Shown one piece after another: positions 1 through 7,280 of a stretch of 23,283 nt of DNA. Under the pieces are notes generated by a model. It was not told the DNA's origin and made no database searches. It saw only the letters and a list, made by a program, of their open reading frames with translations. The DNA is from Aquitalea sp. (GTDB lineage Bacteria; Pseudomonadota; Gammaproteobacteria; Burkholderiales; Chromobacteriaceae). Location of the stretch: NCBI GenBank assembly GCA_019232735.1, contig JAFANL010000091.1, positions 1 to 23,283 on the forward strand, written 5' to 3'. Each line of letters opens with the position of its first letter. Position 1 is the stretch's first letter. Made by a program: the position numbers and the translations under genes.

Positions 1-585
1 GTGGTGGATACCAAGCTGGACAAGCTGGCCGCGCTGGTGGATGTGGGCAAGACCCCGCACCCGGGCCGTGGTGCCAACTTTGTCGACCCGCAATACGGCC
101 CGGTATGGGCGACTGGCCACCTGGGCGACGACAGCATCAGCCTGATCGGCACCGACCCGGACAAGCACAAGGCCCAGGCCTGGAAGGTGGTGCGGGTACT
201 GAAGGGACAGGGCGGTGGTTCCTTGTTCATCAAGACCCATCCCAAATCGCACAATCTGTGGGTGGATACCACGCTGAATCCGGATGCCGCCATCAGCCAG
301 AGCGCTGCCGTGTTTGACATCAACCATCTGGACAAGGGCTATGCCGTATTGCCGATTGGCGAATGGTCCGGCCTGGGCGATGGCGCCAAGCGCGTGCTGC
401 AGCCGGAATACAGCAAGGATGGCAGCGAGGTGTGGTTCTCGGTGTGGAGCGGCAAGGACAAGCAATCCGCCATCGTGGTGGTGGACGACAAGACCCGCAA
501 GCTCAAGGCTGTGATCAAGGACCCGCGTCTGATCACTCCGACCGGCAAATTCAATGTCTTCAACACCCAGCATGACATTTATTGA
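1..585 (+). CDS. nirS: Cytochrome cd1 nitrite reductase NirS, C-terminal part (5' end outside window)
   Basis: Periplasmic enzyme that reduces nitrite to nitric oxide using electrons from a small cytochrome c or azurin. The frame is open from the first base and gives 194 residues of the C-terminal heme d1 beta-propeller; the heme c domain and start codon lie upstream of the window. Recognisable NirS blocks are TPHPGRGANF, HLGDDSISLIGTDP, GQGGGSLFIKTHPKS, WVDTTLNPDA, KRVLQPEYSKDG and the C-terminal TPTGKFNVFNTQHDIY. The histidines in the HLGD and THPKS blocks probably correspond to the two distal active-site histidines of the family; exact numbering was not checked. The initial GTG should not be read as the true start. 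It is the first gene of the plus-strand nir run, followed by nirM after an 81-nt gap containing a hairpin. Confidence 0.97.
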   Translation: MVDTKLDKLAALVDVGKTPHPGRGANFVDPQYGPVWATGHLGDDSISLIGTDPDKHKAQAWKVVRVLKGQGGGSLFIKTHPKSHNLWVDTTLNPDAAISQSAAVFDINHLDKGYAVLPIGEWSGLGDGAKRVLQPEYSKDGSEVWFSVWSGKDKQSAIVVVDDKTRKLKAVIKDPRLITPTGKFNVFNTQHDIY

Positions 586-623
586 TCTGGATTGAAGCAG
601 CCCAGGAGCCGCTGATGTTGAAA

Positions 624-650
624 TCCGGCAGGCAGAATGGGTCTGCCGGA
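624..650 (+). other. Hairpin between nirS and nirM
   Basis: The arms TCCGGCAG and CTGCCGGA are perfect 8-bp complements around an 11-nt loop, ending just before the nirM Shine-Dalgarno sequence. An alternative stem, GGCAGA with TCTGCC around a 5-nt loop, uses overlapping bases, so the two folds exclude each other. No U-run follows, so it is not a standard terminator. A role in mRNA stability or in making nirS transcript more abundant than the rest of the operon is plausible but inferred. Confidence 0.55.
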
Positions 651-666
651 ATCCAAGGAGAACACA

Positions 667-978
667 ATGAAAAAACATGCACTGATCGCGCTGGCCCTGT
701 GTGGGGCCGTCTCGGCCTCGCTGGCACAGGCAGCCACCGGACTGGAACTGGCCAAGCAATACAACTGCCTGGCCTGTCACAGCGTGGACGCCAAGATCGT
801 GGGGCCGTCCTACAAGCAGGTGGCTGCCAAATACAAGGGGCAGGATGTCACTGCCCAGTTGATGCAGAAGGTGAAGGCTGGCGGTTCCGGCAGCTTTGGC
901 GCCATTCCGATGTCGCCCAATCCGCAGGTGCCGGATGCGGACCTCAAGCAGCTGGTGACATGGATTCTGGCCCAGTAA
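667..978 (+). CDS. nirM: Cytochrome c551/c8-type electron donor (NirM-like)
   Basis: Small periplasmic class I cytochrome c, the probable electron donor to NirS. The 103-residue precursor has a Sec signal peptide (residues 1-22, ending AQA), the heme-binding motif CLACH at 34-38 close to the mature N-terminus, and a likely methionine axial ligand at 82 in the PMSPNP motif, typical of cytochrome c551. The ATG is chosen because AAGGAG lies 6 nt upstream and the signal peptide begins there; a longer in-frame reading from 637 adds residues with no signal-peptide sense. It overlaps the start of nirC by 19 nt, so the two are probably translationally coupled. Assignment as nirM rests on position and family features; other small c-type cytochromes are possible. 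Confidence 0.88.
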   Translation: MKKHALIALALCGAVSASLAQAATGLELAKQYNCLACHSVDAKIVGPSYKQVAAKYKGQDVTAQLMQKVKAGGSGSFGAIPMSPNPQVPDADLKQLVTWILAQ

Positions 979-1298
979 GCCGTCTGCTGGCGGCGCTGTT
1001 GGCCTGCGGCCTGGTCCTGCCGGCGATGGCGGCACCTGCTGCGCCGGCAGAGCCACGGGCCAGCCAGTTGCTGCAACTGTTGCACAACGACTGCGGAGCT
1101 TGTCACGGTCTGACCTTCCGTGGCGGGCTCGGTAGCCCGTTGACGCCGGAGGCGCTGCAGGGCAAGCCGGACGACAGTCTGGCCGCCACCATCCTGAATG
1201 GCCGCCCCGGCACACCGATGCCGCCCTGGCGGCCTTTTCTTGACGAAGAAGAAGCAAAATGGCTGGTTTACTACCTGAAGCAGGGCGCACGGCCCTGA
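960..1298 (+). CDS. nirC: c-type cytochrome NirC
   Basis: A 112-residue periplasmic monoheme cytochrome c. The signal peptide spans about residues 1-24 (hydrophobic LLAALLACGLVLPAMA). The heme motif is CGACH at 45-49 and a likely Met ligand is at 87 in GTPMPPW. NirC proteins are known as small cytochromes encoded in nir clusters, able to donate electrons to NirS and suggested to assist heme d1 maturation. The start ATG lies inside the end of nirM (19-nt overlap) and the 3' end overlaps nirF by 40 nt, an unusually compressed arrangement that implies coupled translation. The reading frame stays open far upstream, but only this ATG gives a proper signal peptide at the N-terminus. Confidence 0.88.
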   Translation: MDSGPVSRLLAALLACGLVLPAMAAPAAPAEPRASQLLQLLHNDCGACHGLTFRGGLGSPLTPEALQGKPDDSLAATILNGRPGTPMPPWRPFLDEEEAKWLVYYLKQGARP

Positions 1299-2452
1299 TA
1301 CTGACGCTGTCCTTGTTGCTGGCCGCCTGCGCCGCGCCGCCGCTGCGAGGTACCGGTGATCTGGGCGTGGTGATCGAACGTGCCTCCGGTAGTGTGCAAG
1401 TCGTGGACAACACTCACCAGCGCAGCCTGGGCCGGATACAGGGGCTGGGCGATCTGTCGCATGCCTCGGTCGTCTTTTCGCGCGATGCCCGCTACGCCTA
1501 TGTATTTGGTCGTGACGGTGCCATCAGCAAGGTGGATCTGCTGACCCGGCAACTGGTGCAGCGGGTGGCGCAGGCCAGTAACAGCATAGGCGGGGCCATA
1601 TCCTCCGATGGCAAGGTCATCGCCGCCCAGAATTACGAGCCGGGCGGCGTCCGGCTGTTTGATGCCGACAACCTGGCCTTGCTGGCGGATATTCCGGCCG
1701 TGACGGGCCATAACGGCAAGCCTTCGCGCGTGGTGGGGCTGGCCGACCTGCCGGGCAACCGCTTTGCTTATGCCCTGTTCGATGCCGATGAAATCGATGT
1801 GCTGGATGCCAGCGACCCGGCCCACCCGGTATTGGCTCGCCATCCGGGTGCAGGCAAGAGTCCCTACGATGGCCTGGCCAGCATGGATGGCCGTTATTTC
1901 CTGGCTGGCCTGTACGGTGAAGACGGGCTGTCCTTGCTGGATACCTGGCGGCCAGAGCAGGGCGTGCGCCGTGTGCTGGCCGGTTATGGCCGTGGCGAAC
2001 AGGCCATGCCGGTCTACAAGATGCCGCATCTGCGCGGCTGGTCCATCGCCGGGGAATATGCCTTCCTGCCCGCCATCGGCCACCATGAGGTGCTGATGGC
2101 CGATAGCCGCAGCTGGGCGCAGGTCGCAGCCGTGCCGGTGCTGGGGCAGCCGGTGTTCGTGATGGCGGAGCCGTCCGGCCGTCATGTCTGGGTCAACTTT
2201 GCCTTTCCCGACAATGACAAGGTGCAGGTGATCGACGTACCCAGCCGGCAGGTGATCAAGACCCTGCAGCCGGGCCGCGCCATCCTGCACATGGAATTCA
2301 CCGCCCGTGGCGATGCGGTATGGCTGTCCAGCCGGGATGACGACAAGCTGGTGGTCATCGATACCGCCACGCTGAACACACGCAGCACGCTGCCCGCACG
2401 GGAGCCGTCCGGCATATTCTTCAGCTGGCGTGCAGGCCGGATGGGCATGTGA
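1259..2452 (+). CDS. nirF: Heme d1 biosynthesis protein NirF (lipoprotein)
   Basis: NirF is a heme d1-binding beta-propeller related to the d1 domain of NirS and needed for a late, still debated step of heme d1 synthesis. The 397-residue product has a lipoprotein signal: a hydrophobic segment followed by the lipobox LAAC, with lipidation expected at Cys24, so it is probably tethered to a membrane facing the periplasm. Propeller-like repeats such as VVFSRDARYAYVFGRDG, SSDGKVIAAQNYEPGG and EFTARGDAVWLSSRDDD run through the protein. The start overlaps nirC by 40 nt, with a GAAGAAGAAG purine tract upstream. Its TGA shares a base with the ATG of nirDL (TGATG), suggesting coupling. Length is normal for the family. 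Confidence 0.94.
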   Translation: MAGLLPEAGRTALILTLSLLLAACAAPPLRGTGDLGVVIERASGSVQVVDNTHQRSLGRIQGLGDLSHASVVFSRDARYAYVFGRDGAISKVDLLTRQLVQRVAQASNSIGGAISSDGKVIAAQNYEPGGVRLFDADNLALLADIPAVTGHNGKPSRVVGLADLPGNRFAYALFDADEIDVLDASDPAHPVLARHPGAGKSPYDGLASMDGRYFLAGLYGEDGLSLLDTWRPEQGVRRVLAGYGRGEQAMPVYKMPHLRGWSIAGEYAFLPAIGHHEVLMADSRSWAQVAAVPVLGQPVFVMAEPSGRHVWVNFAFPDNDKVQVIDVPSRQVIKTLQPGRAILHMEFTARGDAVWLSSRDDDKLVVIDTATLNTRSTLPAREPSGIFFSWRAGRMGM

Positions 2453-3459
2453 TGCCGGAACTGCTTGCCACCATGGATCCCGTGCTATTGCGGCTGATCA
2501 ACGATTGCCAGCGGGATTTCCCCCTCTGCCCGCAGCCGTTTGCCTTGCTGGCGGCTGCCATGCCGGGTGAATGGAGCGAGCCGGACCTGCTGGCCGCACT
2601 GCGACAGGCTGGGCAGGATGGCCTGCTGTCGCGCATTGGCGCGGTGTTCTCGCCCCATACCGTGGGCAGCAGCACGCTGGCTGCCATGGCCGTGCCGCCG
2701 GATCAACTGGCCAGCGTGGCCAGCTTTGTCAGCAGCCAGCGTGAGGTGAACCACAACTACCAGCGCGACCATCACTACAATCTGTGGTTTGTGGTGGCGG
2801 CGGCCTCGACTACCGCGGTGGCGGATGTGCTGGCGCGGATTCATCTGGCCACCGGCATCCGGCCGCTTAACCTGCCCTTGCTGCGCGAATACCATATCGA
2901 CCTGGGATTCAACTTCCTGCCTGAGGAACAGCCTGGCTTGTGTCCGGCCAGCCCCGCCGTGGCGGCCATGCCAGCCTTGCCGCCGCGCCAGCAGCAGGCA
3001 TTGTTGAATGCCTTGTCTGGTGGCCTGCCGCTGAGCAGCCGGCCCTACCAGGAACTGGGCGCAGGCTGCGGGCTGGATGAAACGCAGGTGCTGGGGCAGA
3101 TTGCCCGCTGGCGGGACGAAGGGGTGATTCGCCGCTTCGGCATGGTGGTGCGCCATCATGAGCTGGGCTATCGCGCCAACGCCATGTGCGTGTGGCAGAT
3201 CGATGACGCGAGCGAGCGCGAGCGCATCGCCCATCTGCTGGCGGCAGAGCCTGCCGTCACCCTGTGCTACGAACGGCCAGCCCGCTTGCCGGACTGGCCA
3301 TATCAGCTGTTTACCATGATTCATGCCCGTGATGCGCAGGCCCTGGCCAGCCTGCTGGAGGAGATCCGTCTGCGCCACGACCTGCAGCAGCTGCCGCTGG
3401 CCGTATTGCGTTCCACCCGGCGTTACAAGCAAGCGGGAGCCTGTTATGGCCATGCCTGA
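2452..3459 (+). CDS. nirDL: Siroheme decarboxylase, NirD-NirL fusion
   Basis: Cytoplasmic enzyme of heme d1 synthesis that, with NirGH, removes two acetate carboxyl groups from siroheme to give 12,18-didecarboxysiroheme. The 335-residue protein carries two AsnC/Lrp-like halves, each with a winged-helix segment (SRIGAVFSPHTVG, then IRRFGMVVRHHELGY) and a RAM-like half. The first half (about residues 1-160) contains NHNYQRDHHYNLWFV and the second (about 180-335) contains CYERPARLPDWPYQLF, both family signatures with histidines thought important for decarboxylation. In Pseudomonas aeruginosa nirD and nirL are separate genes; here they are joined by a short linker. The ATG overlaps the nirF stop by one base; a GTG one codon upstream is also possible. 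Confidence 0.93.
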   Translation: MPELLATMDPVLLRLINDCQRDFPLCPQPFALLAAAMPGEWSEPDLLAALRQAGQDGLLSRIGAVFSPHTVGSSTLAAMAVPPDQLASVASFVSSQREVNHNYQRDHHYNLWFVVAAASTTAVADVLARIHLATGIRPLNLPLLREYHIDLGFNFLPEEQPGLCPASPAVAAMPALPPRQQQALLNALSGGLPLSSRPYQELGAGCGLDETQVLGQIARWRDEGVIRRFGMVVRHHELGYRANAMCVWQIDDASERERIAHLLAAEPAVTLCYERPARLPDWPYQLFTMIHARDAQALASLLEEIRLRHDLQQLPLAVLRSTRRYKQAGACYGHA

Positions 3460-4441
3460 TCATCTGGATGTTGTCGATGCTCGTCTGATCGAGCATTTGC
3501 AAGGTGGCTTTCCCCTGTCTCCGCGGCCGTTTGCCGAGGTGGGCCGGCGGCTGGGTCTGGCCGAGGATGTTGTCATCCGCCGGCTGCAGACCTTGCTGCA
3601 GAATGGCGTGCTGACCCGTTTCGGTCCCATGTTCCAGATCGAGCGGCTTGGCGGCCGCTTCGTCCTGGCGGCCCTGTCGGTGCCGGAGGAACGGTTCGAT
3701 GAAGTGGCTGCTGCCGTCAATGCCTTGCCGGCGGTGGCGCATAATTACCGGCGCGAACACCGGCTCAATATGTGGTTTGTGCTGGCGGCGGAACATGATG
3801 CCGCCATTGACGCTGCCTGTCGCAGTATCGAAACCGTGACCGGTCTTGCCGTGCATGCCTTTCCCAAGGAGCGGGAATACTACGTCGGCATGCACTTTCG
3901 TGTCGGCGGGGCCGCGCCGGTGGGCAGCACCCCCGCCGCCCAGCCCCGGCTGGCCGCCGCCGACATTTCCCCTTTGACTGCCGCCGACCGGCTGCTGATT
4001 CAGGCCACGCAGGCCGGCTTGCCCCTGTGTGCCCGCCCTTATCTGGAGGTGGGGCTGCGCCTGGGGCAGAACGAGGCAGAGGTGGCGGGGCGGCTGGCGC
4101 GCTGGCTGGATGACGGGGTGATCCGCCGCATCGGCGCGGTGCCCAATCACTATGTCCTGGGTTATCGCGCCAATGGCATGGCGGTATTTGATGTCGACGA
4201 TGCCGTGGTGGATGTGCTGGGTGAGCGGCTGGGCGGACTGGATGCTGTCAGCCACTGCTACCGCCGGCCACGGCACCAGCCGGACTGGCCCTACAATCTG
4301 TTTGCCATGCTGCATGGGCAGGATCGGGCGGCGACGCTGGCCGCGCTGCAGGAAGTGCGTGTCTTGCTGGGTGAGGCCTGCCGCGGTCATGACATCCTGT
4401 TTTCCAGCCGCATTCTGAAAAAGACCGGCCTGCGGCTGTAA
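3446..4441 (+). CDS. nirGH: Siroheme decarboxylase, NirG-NirH fusion
   Basis: Partner of NirDL in siroheme decarboxylation, cytoplasmic. The 331-residue protein again has two AsnC-like halves. The first has LTRFGPMFQIERLGG near 56-70 and HNYRREHRLNMWFV near 99-112. The second has IRRIGAVPNHYVLGYRANGM near 226-245 and CYRRPRHQPDWPYNLF near 271-286. Order in the cluster and the PNHY motif of the second half match NirG followed by NirH. The ATG is chosen because a GGGAG sequence lies about 7 nt upstream and the protein begins there as its paralogue does; the same frame is open from 3323 but that stretch is out-of-frame nirDL sequence. It overlaps nirDL by 14 nt. Confidence 0.92.
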   Translation: MAMPDHLDVVDARLIEHLQGGFPLSPRPFAEVGRRLGLAEDVVIRRLQTLLQNGVLTRFGPMFQIERLGGRFVLAALSVPEERFDEVAAAVNALPAVAHNYRREHRLNMWFVLAAEHDAAIDAACRSIETVTGLAVHAFPKEREYYVGMHFRVGGAAPVGSTPAAQPRLAAADISPLTAADRLLIQATQAGLPLCARPYLEVGLRLGQNEAEVAGRLARWLDDGVIRRIGAVPNHYVLGYRANGMAVFDVDDAVVDVLGERLGGLDAVSHCYRRPRHQPDWPYNLFAMLHGQDRAATLAALQEVRVLLGEACRGHDILFSSRILKKTGLRL

Positions 4442-4462
4442 GCAGCACCAGGCCTGATCCGG

Positions 4463-4476
4463 TTGACCCGAATCAA
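4463..4476 (+). promoter_or_regulatory. FNR/DNR box upstream of nirJ
   Basis: The sequence TTGAC-CCGA-ATCAA matches nine of the ten defined bases of the FNR-family consensus TTGAT-N4-ATCAA. Its centre lies 64-65 bp before the nirJ start, in one of the few gaps of the operon. A start site about 41 bp downstream of the centre (near 4511) would suit class II activation, with CACACT near 4500 as a weak -10. A DNR-like regulator with the matching E-x-x-S-R recognition helix is encoded at 10778-11467. Confidence 0.6.
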
Positions 4477-4533
4477 GGAGGCCGGACGGGGCGGCCCGCA
4501 CACTCATGCCATCATCCTGTGGCGGAGCCAGAC

Positions 4534-5736
4534 ATGTTGCGACTGACCCAATACCTGCAGCTGCTTTGCGATACGGACGCGGCCGCACAGCGCCGCCCGG
4601 CCAGCGCCCCGCGCGGCCCGGTGGTGATCTGGAACCTCATCCGTCGCTGCAATCTCACCTGTCAGCACTGTTATTCCACCTCGGCCAACCGCGATTTCCC
4701 CGGAGAGCTGAGCACACAGGAAGTCTTCACCGTCATGGACGATCTCAAGGCATTTGGCGTGCCGGTGCTGATCCTGTCCGGTGGCGAGCCGCTGTTGCGG
4801 CCGGACATCCTGCAGATCGGTCGTCGAGCCAAGGACATGGGCTTCTATGTGGGGCTGTCCAGCAATGGCACGCTGATCGACGCCAACAATGTGGCGGCGC
4901 TGGCCGATACCGGTTTTGATTATGTCGGCGTCAGCCTGGATGGCATTGGCGCTACCCATGACCGCTTCCGGCGGCTGAACGGCGGCTTTGACCTGGCCTT
5001 GCGCGGCGTACGGCTGGCACGTGCCGCCGGCATGAAAGTGGGCATCCGCTACACCATGACCGAGGACAATGCCCAGGACCTGCCTGCGCTGTTGCAACTG
5101 ATGGCCGACGAGGACATCGACAAGTTTTACTTCTCCCACCTCAATTATGCCGGCCGTGGCAACAAGCATCGTGCCGACGACGCCCGCCACGCCCGTACCC
5201 GCTGGGCCATGGATTTGCTGATCGAACACGCCATGGCCCACCTGCGTGCCGGCCGGCCGCGTGAATTCGTCACCGGCAATAATGATGCCGATGGCGTCTA
5301 CCTGCTGCAGTGGGCCGCCCGCCATTATCCGCAACGGGTGGACGCGCTGCGGACCGCCCTGCTGCGCTGGGGCGGCAATGCCAGTGGGGTCAACGTGGCC
5401 AATATCGACAATCTGGGCAATGTCCATCCCGACACCATGTGGTGGAAGGTGACGCTGGGCAATGTGCGCCAACAGCCATTTTCCGCCATCTGGCGCGATA
5501 CCTCCCATCCGCTGATGGCCGGTTTGCGCCAGTCGCCACGCCCGGTGACGGGGCGGTGTGCCGCCTGTAGCCAGCGTGCCATCTGCAATGGCAATACCCG
5601 GGTCCGTGCCTGGGAGCTGACGGGCGACTTCTGGGCCGCCGATCCGGCCTGTTATCTGGACGACGAGGAAATCGGGGTCCAGCCCGGCAGCCATGCACTG
5701 CCGCCGCTGACACCCTGGCAGCGGGAGAGTGTGTGA
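4534..5736 (+). CDS. nirJ: Radical SAM heme d1 synthase component NirJ
   Basis: Cytoplasmic radical SAM enzyme that removes the two propionate side chains of didecarboxysiroheme on the way to the heme d1 oxo groups. In this 400-residue protein the SAM cluster motif CNLTCQHC gives Cys39, Cys43 and Cys46; LSGGEPLL near 81-88 is the SAM-binding glycine motif. A C-terminal SPASM-like cysteine set (Cys342, 345, 351 and 373) supports a second iron-sulfur cluster as known in NirJ. The ATG is preferred over an in-frame GTG at 4519 because CGGAG lies about 7 nt upstream and the family begins with an MLRLTQYL-like sequence. A 92-nt gap with an FNR-type box precedes it, and its stop overlaps the nirN ATG by one base. 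Confidence 0.95.
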   Translation: MLRLTQYLQLLCDTDAAAQRRPASAPRGPVVIWNLIRRCNLTCQHCYSTSANRDFPGELSTQEVFTVMDDLKAFGVPVLILSGGEPLLRPDILQIGRRAKDMGFYVGLSSNGTLIDANNVAALADTGFDYVGVSLDGIGATHDRFRRLNGGFDLALRGVRLARAAGMKVGIRYTMTEDNAQDLPALLQLMADEDIDKFYFSHLNYAGRGNKHRADDARHARTRWAMDLLIEHAMAHLRAGRPREFVTGNNDADGVYLLQWAARHYPQRVDALRTALLRWGGNASGVNVANIDNLGNVHPDTMWWKVTLGNVRQQPFSAIWRDTSHPLMAGLRQSPRPVTGRCAACSQRAICNGNTRVRAWELTGDFWAADPACYLDDEEIGVQPGSHALPPLTPWQRESV

Positions 5737-7271
5737 TGAGACGTGCATTATTGGGTTTGCTGTTGTTGTGCAGTATTCCGGCCTGGGGGGGCGATATGGC
5801 GGCCTTGTATGGCCAGCATTGCCAAAGCTGCCATGGCGCAGACCGGCTGGGTGGCATGGGGCCGGCGTTATTGCCGGAAAGCCTGGAACGGCTGAAACCG
5901 GCAGAGGTGGTCGATACCATACGCAATGGCCGCCAGGCGACACAGATGCAGGGCTTTGCCGGCCGCTTGAATGATGAAGATATCCGGCAGCTGGCGGCCT
6001 GGCTGGCGCAGGCACCGGGCAAGTCACCGCAATGGACGGCGGCCGACATGCGCGCCTCGCGCCATGTGCTGAGCGATCCGGCCACGCAGCCGGCGCGTCC
6101 GGTGTATGCGGCCAATCCGCAAAACCTGTTTGTGGTGGTGGAAGCGGGCGACCACCATGTCAGCATTCTGGATGGCGACCGTTTCACCGTGCTGGCCCGC
6201 TTTGCCAGCCACTATGCGCTGCATGGCGGACCCAAGTTCTCGCCGGATGGCCGCTTTGTCTATTTCGCCAGCCGGGATGGCTGGGTGACTCAATACGATC
6301 TCTATCGCCTGCAGGTGGTGGCGGATATCCGCGTGGGTCTGAATACCCGCAATATCGCGGTATCGGCCGATGGCCGCTGGGTACTGGCCGGCAATACCTT
6401 GCCGCAGACGCTGGTGCTGCTGCGTGCCGATGGCCTGCAGCCGGAAAAGACCTGGCCGGTGACCAGCCGCGATGGCAAGCCCTCGCGGGTGTCGGCGGTT
6501 TACGATGCCGCACCGCGCAACAGCTTTATCGTGGCGCTGAAGGATGTGCCGGAACTGTGGGAAATTTCCTGCCGCCCGGATGCCGAGCCGGTACATCCGG
6601 GCCTGGTACATGACTACCGCCTGGGCGAGGGGGCAGCCCTGCCGGGCTATCTGACCCCGCGTGTCACCCCGTTGGACATGGTGCTGGACGATTTCTTCTT
6701 CGATCCGGAATACCGCCATGTGCTGGGTGCTTCCCGCGAGGGACGGGCGGAAGTAATCAGCCTGGATAGCGGTGGCAAGGTGGCGGATCTGGCACTGGGC
6801 GGCATGCCGCACCTGGGTTCCGGCATCGTGTTTTCCAGTGGCGGGCACCGCTATATGGCCACGCCTAATCTCAAGGGCGGCCGGCTGACTTTTGTCGACA
6901 TGGAAAGCTGGCAGGTGGTGAAGGACATCACGCTACCGGGGCCGGGATTCTTCTTGCGCAGTCACGAAAACACGCCCTATGCCTGGGCGGATTCGATGAT
7001 GAGCGCACACAAGGATACGCTGTCCATCATCGACAAGCGCAGCATGAGCAAGGTGCAAGAGCTGGTGCTGCGGCCGGGCAAGACCACTGCCCACGTGGAA
7101 TTCACCCGCGATGGCCGCTATGCCCTGGTTTCTGTGATGGAAAATCCGGGCGAGCTGATCGTGGTGGATGCGCAAAGCCTGCGTGAGGTGGCGGCCCTGC
7201 CCATGGCCAAGCCCATCGGCAAATACAATGTTTACAACAAGGTGCATTTGTCCGAAGGGACCAGCCACTGA
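5736..7271 (+). CDS. nirN: Dihydro-heme d1 dehydrogenase NirN
   Basis: Periplasmic NirS-like protein that introduces the last double bond of heme d1 and helps hand the cofactor to NirS. The 511-residue precursor has a Sec signal peptide (about 1-18), a cytochrome c domain with CQSCH at 29-33, and a d1-binding eight-bladed propeller from about residue 120. HYALHGGPKFSPDGRFVYF holds the likely proximal heme d1 His163. The end, GKYNVYNKVHLSEG, resembles the NirS C-terminus, consistent with shared ancestry. The ATG overlaps the nirJ stop in TGATG, with GGGAG about 8 nt upstream. It is the last nir gene and ends 9 bp from the convergent ccoG. In P. aeruginosa nirE lies between nirJ and nirN; here it is absent. 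Confidence 0.94.
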   Translation: MRRALLGLLLLCSIPAWGGDMAALYGQHCQSCHGADRLGGMGPALLPESLERLKPAEVVDTIRNGRQATQMQGFAGRLNDEDIRQLAAWLAQAPGKSPQWTAADMRASRHVLSDPATQPARPVYAANPQNLFVVVEAGDHHVSILDGDRFTVLARFASHYALHGGPKFSPDGRFVYFASRDGWVTQYDLYRLQVVADIRVGLNTRNIAVSADGRWVLAGNTLPQTLVLLRADGLQPEKTWPVTSRDGKPSRVSAVYDAAPRNSFIVALKDVPELWEISCRPDAEPVHPGLVHDYRLGEGAALPGYLTPRVTPLDMVLDDFFFDPEYRHVLGASREGRAEVISLDSGGKVADLALGGMPHLGSGIVFSSGGHRYMATPNLKGGRLTFVDMESWQVVKDITLPGPGFFLRSHENTPYAWADSMMSAHKDTLSIIDKRSMSKVQELVLRPGKTTAHVEFTRDGRYALVSVMENPGELIVVDAQSLREVAALPMAKPIGKYNVYNKVHLSEGTSH

Positions 7272-7280
7272 GCACTGGGT

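Noticed and set aside
1..585. Reading the GTG at position 1 as the start of a short complete protein
   Set aside because: The sequence aligns with the interior of the NirS d1 domain; the gene is simply cut by the window edge.
4474..4480. Strong AAGGAGG sequence before nirJ suggesting an extra small gene
   Set aside because: No start codon lies at usable distance; the next ATG (4506) is 25 nt away and opens a shadow frame of nirJ. The bases partly belong to the FNR-type box.
3311..4588. Minus-strand open frame of 425 codons opposite nirGH
   Set aside because: Shadow of nirGH; the translation has no recognisable domain and the sense-strand gene explains the coding signal.
4504..6027. Long minus-strand open frame of 507 codons opposite nirJ and nirN
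   Set aside because: It is antisense to strongly recognised nir genes, has low-complexity Gly/His/Gln-rich translation typical of high-GC shadow frames, and no family motif or ribosome site.
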